Positions 8,198-14,036 of a stretch of DNA of 20,929 bases are shown one piece after another. The notes under the pieces were generated by a model that was given only the letters and a program-made list of their open reading frames with translations, was not told the origin of the DNA and did not search any database. The first letter of the stretch is position 1. Every line of letters starts with the position of its first letter. The DNA is taken from contig CAZOKL010000037.1 of assembly GCA_964580305.1 (NCBI GenBank), forward strand, positions 1 through 20,929, written 5' to 3'. Both the position numbers and the translations under genes were made by a program. The DNA is from Phocaeicola_A sp964580305 (GTDB taxonomy: Bacteria; Bacteroidota; Bacteroidia; Bacteroidales; Bacteroidaceae).

Positions 8198-9027
8198 TAC
8201 AGTCGTTCCTCCACTTCTCTTTTAATACGTTCGAACTCTTTCCGCACATTGCATGGCTCTCCGCGACTAAACTTGTCGGCAAACAGATTCTGAGGGCAGA
8301 CCAGCAAATCCGTGTCGGCGAACCTCAAGGCCGGATATTCGTTTTGCCCGTCGATGACTGTCACCCACTCCATGCCGTCCATTTCATTGACAAGCACAGC
8401 ACCGAAGGTCAACCCCATTGCCTGCAGAGCCTCCTGCTGCAACTTTCCGCCGTCCATGACCGTCTGCATGTTTGTCAAGTCGCGCTCCGAAGCCGTGAAA
8501 TCTTTCTTCAGCGCTTTCTTGATGTAAGAGGAAGCCCAGTCGTAGGCTTGATTGATTTCATTGATTTCCAGCACGCGCACCGTGATGAGTTCTTTCGGAT
8601 AGCGTTTGCCGTCCCGACGGATGTCCAATGTGGCTATAACCTGCTCGGCTACGTCGATGGACGAACCTTTGGTCACTGTGAAACTGCACTCCACTGATAC
8701 ATTCTTCTCTCCCGTCACCCAAAAGTGGGAAGTATAGGCCTCATTGCCCTCCATGAATGTTTCGCAACTATACGCACAGTCCCATCTGCCGACCTGTTTC
8801 ATCTTCACCTGCTCACTGCGTTTCAGTTCGGCCGCAATGGATTCGCGGGCATACGAGGACGAACGGTCCTTGTAGGCTGAAATGCGGAAATTGCCGTTCC
8901 ACTTCTCCGGATTGTAGAAAAGGAAGCTGCCGGCCTCATCTTCAAACTCGCTCCATGCGGCCGGATATTGCAAGGAAAACCATCCACCGGGCGAGATATA
9001 TTTTTTCATGTCCATACTACTACTCAT
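8197..9027 (-). CDS. Conserved protein resembling DUF3805/DUF3806 domain proteins
   Basis: 276 aa, no signal peptide or membrane span. The N-terminal half (MKKYISPGGWFSLQYPAAWSEFEDEAGSFLFYNPEKWNGNFRISAYK... to about residue 135) resembles the DUF3805 beta-sandwich. The C-terminal half (about 140-276; INQAYDWASSYIKKAL, GLTFGAVLVNEMDGMEWVTVIDGQNEYPALRF) resembles DUF3806. The assignment is from memory of these families, and no function is known. Met5 or Met7 could also be the start. The stop overlaps the start of the ABC-F gene (TAATG), so the two probably form a unit. Confidence 0.75.
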   Translation of the reverse strand: MSSSMDMKKYISPGGWFSLQYPAAWSEFEDEAGSFLFYNPEKWNGNFRISAYKDRSSSYARESIAAELKRSEQVKMKQVGRWDCAYSCETFMEGNEAYTSHFWVTGEKNVSVECSFTVTKGSSIDVAEQVIATLDIRRDGKRYPKELITVRVLEINEINQAYDWASSYIKKALKKDFTASERDLTNMQTVMDGGKLQQEALQAMGLTFGAVLVNEMDGMEWVTVIDGQNEYPALRFADTDLLVCPQNLFADKFSRGEPCNVRKEFERIKREVEERL

Positions 9028-9084
9028 TCTGTTTCGCTGCTATTTGTGTGACACTTCATTTATTTCTGCGGAAGATTCTTCATA

Positions 9085-9123
9085 AATAACAAATTGCGGC
9101 ACACACAGAGGAGTATGCCGCAA
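9085..9123 (-). terminator. Intrinsic terminator downstream of ridA
   Basis: On the minus strand, an 8-bp perfect stem TTGCGGCA (9116-9123) / TGCCGCAA (9094-9101) with a 14-nt loop is followed by TTTGTTATTT. It lies about 80 nt beyond the ridA stop and separates ridA from the DUF3805-like gene. Confidence 0.55.
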
Positions 9124-9200
9124 ATAAGAGCCAAAAGACACCGGCACCGGCATAATCAACTTTTTTCCGGTGAAGTGATATGGAGTCATCATGTTGTCAT

Positions 9201-9578
9201 CTATCTCACAGCAATACTTTCCACTTCCACCAAAACGCCTTTGGGAAGCCCCTTCACAGCAATGGCCGAGCGAGCCGGGAAAGCACCTTCGAAATACTTG
9301 GCATACACAGCGTTTACATCACCAAAGAGTGACATGTCGGCCATGAACACTGTCGTCTTCACAATATTGGCTGTCGTCAGTCCGGCTTCTGCCAATACGT
9401 TCTTGATGTTTTCAAACACCTGAGTCGTCTGCTCCACGATGCCGCCTTCGACCACTTCGCCCGTGGCCGGATTGATGGGAATCTGACCCGACAAGAACAC
9501 CATACCGTTTGCTTCAATCGCCTGGCTATAAGGCCCGATAGCCGCAGGAGCCTTTTCTGTTGCAATTACTTTCTTCAT
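9201..9578 (-). CDS. ridA: RidA family enamine/imine deaminase
   Basis: 125 aa, the normal full length. RidA hydrolyses reactive 2-aminoacrylate-type enamines/imines released by PLP-dependent dehydratases, in the cytoplasm as a trimer. Seen: PAAIGPYSQAI with Tyr17, FLSGQIPINP (28-37), FENIKNVLAEAG (55-66), and PARSAIAV with the substrate-binding Arg103, then VLVEVESIAVR with Glu120. The ATG at 9578 is preceded by an A/T-rich leader. It appears monocistronic, with its own terminator downstream. Its neighbours do not point to a particular pathway. Confidence 0.95.
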   Translation of the reverse strand: MKKVIATEKAPAAIGPYSQAIEANGMVFLSGQIPINPATGEVVEGGIVEQTTQVFENIKNVLAEAGLTTANIVKTTVFMADMSLFGDVNAVYAKYFEGAFPARSAIAVKGLPKGVLVEVESIAVR

Positions 9579-9618
9579 ATTTCTGTTTTTAATTTAAGAA
9601 TAAAACCAATTTGTCACG

Positions 9619-9655
9619 CTAAATTACACCTTTTAAGTTTATCGGGAGGCAAAAA
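9619..9655 (-). promoter_or_regulatory. Possible ridA promoter
   Basis: On the minus strand TAATTTAG (9619-9626) matches TAnnTTTG at 7 of 8 positions, and a TTTTTG (9650-9655) lies 23 nt upstream, a little far for a -33 element. Position fits: about 40 nt before the ridA ATG. Confidence 0.35.
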
Positions 9656-9919
9656 GCAAAAACTTTCGCCCCGCTTTTGCAATCCTTAACATCACGCAGA
9701 CAAGAGCGCATGCAAGCCTCCGGCAACCCGTTTGCACGGAAAGGAAGGCGGCCGACCACGCCCTCCTTTGCGCCCGCAGACGGACTCCTTTCCGCTCACG
9801 GGCGCTCTCCTTCGGGCGCAAACAGGCATCTGAAGCCTTTTGCGACAGCATTTCACGGAAAATGCACACCGAAACACAAATTTCCGAAGGCGAATAGCGT
9901 TCTTTTTCAATTTTATCAT
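9656..9919. other. GC-rich, self-complementary intergenic island between ridA and rho
   Basis: About 260 bp with no convincing gene. The core (about 9690-9850) is clearly more GC-rich than its AT-rich surroundings. It contains a CCGT-TTGC-ACGG hairpin (9729-9740), the interleaved repeats of the next entry, and an AGGC...GCCT hairpin near 9824-9838. The open frames on both strands here are rich in Arg, Cys and Ser, and I read them as by-products of GC content. It could be a structured RNA, part of a long rho leader, or a decayed repeat. Confidence 0.5.
9737..9822. repeat. Two interleaved perfect inverted repeats (A-B-A'-B')
   Basis: A = CGGAAAGGA (9737-9745) pairs with A' = TCCTTTCCG (9786-9794). 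B = TTTGCGCCCG (9767-9776) pairs with B' = CGGGCGCAAA (9813-9822). The order A-B-A'-B' means the two helices form either a pseudoknot or mutually exclusive hairpins. GGGCGC is also repeated directly (9800-9805 and 9814-9819). Confidence 0.75.
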
Positions 9920-9927
9920 TACTTTTG
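9920..9927 (+). promoter_or_regulatory. Probable -7 box of the rho promoter
   Basis: TACTTTTG is a perfect match to TAnnTTTG. A T-rich stretch (TTCTTTTTC, about 9899-9907) sits where the -33 element belongs, but it lacks a clean TTTG. Transcription would begin near 9934 and leave a leader of about 200 nt before rho. Confidence 0.5.
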
Positions 9928-9933
9928 CCCACA

Positions 9934-10135
9934 CAATTACAAAAAACAGACTTCATTCCGAAGCCAAAAATCAGAAACTCAATTAAATATCTAAGAAACC
10001 CTGACCTCCCGTTTCCTGTTTACGATGGTGAAACGCGTTCACGTGCAGACACTGAGGCATCACGAATGCCCGAATGCACATCTGCTGAAACAAAAAGATT
10101 TATGAACCAGGGAGGGCAAAAGATTACTTAATTAT
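9934..10135 (+). promoter_or_regulatory. Long rho leader with small hairpins and short upstream ORF
   Basis: About 200 nt between the proposed start point and the rho ATG. It carries two perfect 5-bp hairpins: GTGAA-ACGCG-TTCAC (10028-10042) and GGCAT-CACGA-ATGCC (10056-10070). A 21-codon ORF (ATG 10066, inside the second hairpin; stop TAA 10129-10131) ends four bases before the rho ATG. Rho is autoregulated through its leader in enterobacteria; a similar role here is inference. Confidence 0.4.
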
Positions 10136-12142
10136 ATGTATAATATTGTGCAATTAAACGACAAATCCTTGTCGGAGTTACAAACCATCGCCCAAGAATT
10201 GGGAATCACGCAAATTCAGTCGTTCAAAAAGGAAGACCTCGTCTACAAGATTCTTGACGAACAGGCCATTGCCAGCGCAGCCAAAAAGGCTGAAAACGAC
10301 AAGAACAAGGAACCGCGCAAGCGTTCACGCATTGCCAAAAAAGACAAAAACGAGACTGTGAAAGTGTATACAGCCAATCAGGAAAAGGCAGAAAAAGTGG
10401 AAGAGGCCAAGAAGACCACCACGAAAAAAGCCGATGCAGACACACCTGCACAGGAAAACACCACAGAAACCCCGGCACCCGCTGCAAGCGAAACGCCCGC
10501 ACCAGCAAATGCACCCAAGAAAAGAGGACGCAAGCCCGGAAGCAAGAACAAGGCGACCATTGCAAAAGAAAAGGCTGCAATGGAGCTGGCGAAAGCCAAC
10601 GCCGAAGCTGAGGAGCCAAAGGAAGTGGAGGACAACAAAAAAATGGTTCCCGTGCTTGACGAGCCGAAATCACCGGCTGAAAACGAAAGTGAAAGCATCG
10701 TGACCGAGACACCCGAGCAAGAGGCAATCCAACAAGACAGCAACGACTTCATCCCCATTGAAGACCTCCCCTCGGACAAGGCAGAAATCCCCTCCGCACT
10801 GCTCACCAAGTTTGAAGCCACAAAAATGGAACAACCCGCCGCTCTCCTGCCCAACAACAACAATCAAAACAACAAGGCACGGCGAAACAACAACAATAAC
10901 CAGCAGCGGTATTACAACAACCAGCAACGACCCTTCCACGCAAACAGCTACAACAACCGCGGCAACGAAAACTTCCAACAAGAACGCCCCTACCAGCAAA
11001 ACCGCCGGATGCCGGAGTATGACTTTGAAGACATCCTCACCGGACTCGGCGTGCTTGAAATCATGCCCGACGGATATGGCTTCCTGCGCTCGTCGGACTA
11101 CAACTACCTCTCCTCGCCCGACGACATCTACGTTTCACAATCGCAAATCAAATTCTTCGGCCTCAAGACGGGCGACGTTGTTGAAGGAACCATCCGCCCG
11201 CCCAAGGAAGGCGAAAAGTATTTCCCGCTGGTCAAGGTGTCGAAAATCAACGGGAAAGACTCTTCCATGGTGCGCGACCGCGTGCCATTCGAGCACCTCA
11301 CTCCCCTCTTCCCCGACGAGAAGTTCAACCTCTGCTGCGGGGTGAACGACAATCTCTCGGCACGTGTCGTCGACCTTTTTGCCCCCATCGGCAAGGGACA
11401 ACGTGCACTCATCGTGGCACAGCCAAAGACGGGTAAGACCATCCTCATGAAAGACATTGCCAACGCCATCGCTGCCAACCATCCGGAAGTCTACATGATT
11501 ATGCTCCTCATTGACGAGCGTCCGGAAGAAGTGACCGACATGGCACGCAGCGTGAACGCAGAAGTCATTGCCTCCACCTTTGACGAACCGGCCGAACGCC
11601 ACGTGAAAATTGCCGGCATCGTCCTTGAGAAAGCCAAGCGCATGGTTGAGTGCGGGCACGACGTGGTCATCTTCCTCGACTCCATCACCCGACTGGCACG
11701 CGCCTACAACACCGTCTCACCGGCATCGGGCAAGGTGCTCTCGGGCGGTGTCGACGCCAATGCCCTCCACAAGCCCAAGCGCTTCTTTGGCGCAGCCCGA
11801 AACATTGAAAACGGCGGCTCGCTGACCATCATCGCAACGGCCCTCATCGACACGGGTTCGAAAATGGACGAAGTCATCTTCGAGGAGTTCAAGGGCACGG
11901 GCAACATGGAGCTACAGCTTGACCGCAACCTGGCAAACAAGCGCATCTTCCCGGCGGTGAACGTCACGGCATCCAGCACGCGACGGGACGACCTCCTGTT
12001 TGATAAACTGACGCTTGACCGCACCTGGATTCTGCGCAAATACTTGGCTGACATGAACCCCATCGAGGCCATGACGTTTGTGAAAGGACAGATGGAGAAT
12101 ACGAAAAACAACGAAGAACTCCTTCTGAGCATGAACTCCTGA
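10136..12142 (+). CDS. rho: Transcription termination factor Rho with long disordered insertion
   Basis: 668 aa against about 420 for E. coli Rho. Rho is the hexameric RNA-dependent ATPase that ends transcription. Residues 1-48 form the Rho N-terminal helical domain (LNDKSLSELQTIAQELGI...FKKEDLVYKILDEQA). Residues about 50-292 are low complexity: first rich in Lys/Glu/Ala/Pro, with an AT-hook-like core RGRKPG at 130-135, then Asn/Gln/Arg-rich (240-291). The RNA-binding cold-shock fold follows (about 295-370, LGVLEIMPDGYGFLRSSDYNYL). The ATPase domain has Walker A in QPKTGKT (429-435), VVIFLDSITRLARAYN, the Q-loop region SGKVLSGGVDANALHKPKRFFGAA and EFKGTGNMEL. Such an insertion is typical of Bacteroidota Rho and has been reported to drive phase separation in Bacteroides thetaiotaomicron. 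The ATG at 10136 gives the standard family N-terminus. Confidence 0.97.
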   Translation: MYNIVQLNDKSLSELQTIAQELGITQIQSFKKEDLVYKILDEQAIASAAKKAENDKNKEPRKRSRIAKKDKNETVKVYTANQEKAEKVEEAKKTTTKKADADTPAQENTTETPAPAASETPAPANAPKKRGRKPGSKNKATIAKEKAAMELAKANAEAEEPKEVEDNKKMVPVLDEPKSPAENESESIVTETPEQEAIQQDSNDFIPIEDLPSDKAEIPSALLTKFEATKMEQPAALLPNNNNQNNKARRNNNNNQQRYYNNQQRPFHANSYNNRGNENFQQERPYQQNRRMPEYDFEDILTGLGVLEIMPDGYGFLRSSDYNYLSSPDDIYVSQSQIKFFGLKTGDVVEGTIRPPKEGEKYFPLVKVSKINGKDSSMVRDRVPFEHLTPLFPDEKFNLCCGVNDNLSARVVDLFAPIGKGQRALIVAQPKTGKTILMKDIANAIAANHPEVYMIMLLIDERPEEVTDMARSVNAEVIASTFDEPAERHVKIAGIVLEKAKRMVECGHDVVIFLDSITRLARAYNTVSPASGKVLSGGVDANALHKPKRFFGAARNIENGGSLTIIATALIDTGSKMDEVIFEEFKGTGNMELQLDRNLANKRIFPAVNVTASSTRRDDLLFDKLTLDRTWILRKYLADMNPIEAMTFVKGQMENTKNNEELLLSMNS

Positions 12143-12172
12143 CGAACCATACGGCAAATGCACATACAGACT

Positions 12173-12207
12173 TGCCCGGCTGCACACACGTAGCCGGGCA
12201 TTTTTTT
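12173..12207 (+). terminator. Intrinsic terminator after rho
   Basis: A 9-bp perfect stem TGCCCGGCT (12173-12181) / AGCCGGGCA (12192-12200) with a 10-nt loop, directly followed by seven T. It is 31 nt beyond the rho stop. Confidence 0.9.
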
Positions 12208-12233
12208 GTCCGCAGACCAACGGGTGCACGGAC

Positions 12234-12364
12234 GCATCTCATGAGATGCATGCTCGCATCCCGGCATCTGCACGTCTGCATCACGCTGATGCAAGCATGC
12301 ATCTCTGCATCTGCAAATCTGTAGATGAAGAGATACAAACTTGCAGAAGAAGAGATACAGACAG
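12234..12364. repeat. GCATC-rich repeat and palindrome tract adjoining an assembly gap
   Basis: Opens with a 16-nt perfect palindrome GCATCTCATGAGATGC (12234-12249). GCATC occurs at 12234, 12256, 12264, 12278, 12299 and 12307, and its complement GATGC at 12245 and 12288. It then passes into a purine-rich direct repeat, GAAGAGATACA (12327-12337 and 12348-12358), and runs into the second N gap. No coding potential is credible. The intergenic stretch 12143-12556 holds this tract, the gap and the two terminators. Confidence 0.7.
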
Positions 12365-12464
12365 NNNNNNNNNNNNNNNNNNNNNNNNNNNNNNNNNNNN
12401 NNNNNNNNNNNNNNNNNNNNNNNNNNNNNNNNNNNNNNNNNNNNNNNNNNNNNNNNNNNNNNNN
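12365..12464. other. Assembly gap (100 N)
   Basis: Exactly 100 N, so size is unknown. It begins inside a repetitive tract, which probably caused the assembly to break. Confidence 0.95.
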
Positions 12465-12512
12465 ACAAAAGAAAGGCGGGTGTGCCGGCGAATTTCTTCG
12501 CGACACACCCGC
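12465..12512 (-). terminator. Intrinsic terminator of the C1B peptidase gene
   Basis: On the minus strand, a 9-bp perfect stem GCGGGTGTG / CACACCCGC (12504-12512 with 12476-12484) encloses a second hairpin GCGAA-GAAA-TTCGC. It is followed by CCTTTCTTTTGT. It lies about 45 nt beyond the peptidase stop. Confidence 0.8.
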
Positions 12513-12556
12513 TTTGCAGTGCATTTCCGGGCTGACAGGCAGCGTCGGGTGCCGGT

Positions 12557-13954
12557 CTACTGTTCGGGGGCGAACATGGGATCCCACGCCGGCAGGAGGA
12601 CAGGCTTTTCCTCAAGCAGGCGGAGCACCTTCTCGGGCACGTATTTCTTGTTGACGGCCAGACGGAACATGTATTCGTCAAACCACTCGTCGGTCATGAT
12701 GAGGTGTCCTTTGTAGCCAGACTGGCCCCAGCTGTTTTCCACCATCCATTTCTTCGGCGTTCCCTCGGCATCGAGGTCAACGGCCATGAGGGTCATGGCG
12801 TGAGTCGAGCCGCTGGCAAAGGTCTGTATGCGTTGTTTCTTGTCCATGCCGAAGGTGGTGCCGAAGAGCGAATCATAGTCATAGTTGCGCACGTCAAGGA
12901 GTCCGCGCTGGCGGTCGATGAACTTGCCCACGTCGCATGAGAAATACATCATCGTGCTGTCCTTGATGGAAGCGATGGCCATAGGCTTGATTTCTTCTGT
13001 CGGAAGATTGACGTAGAGCCAGTTGTGCCCATCGTAAGAGTGGCGGTCGTAGTCGATTTCATAAACCTTCCAATAGGGGCGCGAGGGGTCGTTCATGACC
13101 ATGATGTAGTCATTGACATAATCTTCATTGATGAACTCCTTGAAGAACGACTGCGGAGTGTAAGTCTTCACCTCGCCGCGCGGCCGTCCGTCAGCGTCGC
13201 GCATCACCCACTGGAACTCCGTAGGCGGTTCGCCGAGCGTGAGCACAAGCATGCGGTAAATCGTGCCGAGCATCTCGGTCTTCATCGCAGCCAGGCCGGC
13301 AGCTTTGGTGCCCTTGGCAACTTCGTCGCGGAGCTGGAGGCCAAACTCGCGGAGCTTCAGTTTGATAAAACTGCTCATCTGGGCGGTGTGTTCGCTGCCA
13401 TACGTCTCGGGCATGACTTCCTTGGGCACAACTCCATACTTGCCCACGATGTCCATCACACCGGTGAACTGCCCTCCGTCACTCAGGGGGCTGCGGAAGA
13501 GGAACTCGACCATCCGGTCATCTATCGGCCGGTCGGCCGTGTCAATGATGCCCTGAAGAAAGAGGTTGGCCTTTTCGAGCTGGTCCCAGAAGAATCCGTA
13601 GGTCTGCGAGAACTCGAGCGAGGTCAGGTTATATTTCGCCATCATCTGTGCACGCATGACGTTGAGCCCCGTGAAGAGCCAGCAGCGACCTGAAGACTTT
13701 TGGTCAGTAATGCCGTGTGAATTCACCTTATTACTGAAATAGGTGTCGAAGTTAGCTTGGTTTTCATGATTGACAGCCAGTACACGGATGTCGTTCGCCG
13801 TGATGGCATTCATCAGGGCACGGTCTGCGGGTGTGGCTTTGTAGGCTTTCTTGATGTTCTGAAGCATCTCCTGGGAAATGCCCCCATCCTGTTGAGCCTG
13901 TACTCCGGCGCAAGCCATCGCCAGCACACAAAGAGAAACGATTGATTTCATCAT
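12557..13954 (-). CDS. Exported C1B family cysteine aminopeptidase (PepC/bleomycin-hydrolase-like)
   Basis: 465 aa from ATG 13954 (the next codon, 13951, is also ATG). Signal peptide MMKSIVSLCVLAMACAGVQAQ, so exported to the periplasm or beyond, unlike cytoplasmic PepC. The papain-like catalytic set is complete: the oxyanion Gln85 and nucleophile Cys91 in DQKSSGRCWLF, His385 in GSTHAMTLM, and Asn407 in VENSWGQSGYKG. The SSGRCW and THAMTL contexts are those of the C1B group, which degrades peptides inside a self-compartmentalised hexamer. The C-terminus KPVLLPAWDPMFAPEQ ends beyond the fold, as is common in Bacteroidales members. An upstream TTG at 13987 is rejected because it overlaps the -7 promoter box. 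It is monocistronic, with its own terminator. Confidence 0.9.
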   Translation of the reverse strand: MMKSIVSLCVLAMACAGVQAQQDGGISQEMLQNIKKAYKATPADRALMNAITANDIRVLAVNHENQANFDTYFSNKVNSHGITDQKSSGRCWLFTGLNVMRAQMMAKYNLTSLEFSQTYGFFWDQLEKANLFLQGIIDTADRPIDDRMVEFLFRSPLSDGGQFTGVMDIVGKYGVVPKEVMPETYGSEHTAQMSSFIKLKLREFGLQLRDEVAKGTKAAGLAAMKTEMLGTIYRMLVLTLGEPPTEFQWVMRDADGRPRGEVKTYTPQSFFKEFINEDYVNDYIMVMNDPSRPYWKVYEIDYDRHSYDGHNWLYVNLPTEEIKPMAIASIKDSTMMYFSCDVGKFIDRQRGLLDVRNYDYDSLFGTTFGMDKKQRIQTFASGSTHAMTLMAVDLDAEGTPKKWMVENSWGQSGYKGHLIMTDEWFDEYMFRLAVNKKYVPEKVLRLLEEKPVLLPAWDPMFAPEQ

Positions 13955-13984
13955 ATTTGAAAAGATTTTAAGATTATTCGATGG

Positions 13985-14016
13985 CAAACTTAAGAAAGAA
14001 TCCTGACCTACAACAA
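13985..14016 (-). promoter_or_regulatory. Promoter of the C1B peptidase gene
   Basis: On the minus strand TAAGTTTG (13985-13992) is a perfect TAnnTTTG -7 box. TTGTTG (14011-14016) provides a -33 TTG at 18 or 21 nt. Transcription would begin near 13978, about 25 nt before the ATG. Confidence 0.65.
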
Positions 14017-14036
14017 TCTTTTACGGTCTTTTTTCA

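Noticed and set aside
9737..9760. GGAAAGGAAGGCGGCC resembling the apical loop of 4.5S/SRP RNA
   Set aside because: The pairing partner strand needed for the SRP hairpin is not present at the right place, so the likeness is superficial.
9639..9956. 105-codon ORFs on both strands upstream of rho
   Set aside because: Composition (Arg/Cys/Ser-rich) follows the GC-rich island; they have no domain features and cross the rho promoter.
13955..13987. TTG start at 13987 for the C1B peptidase
   Set aside because: It overlaps the perfect -7 box 13985-13992 and puts 11 polar residues before a normal signal peptide that begins at MMKSIV.
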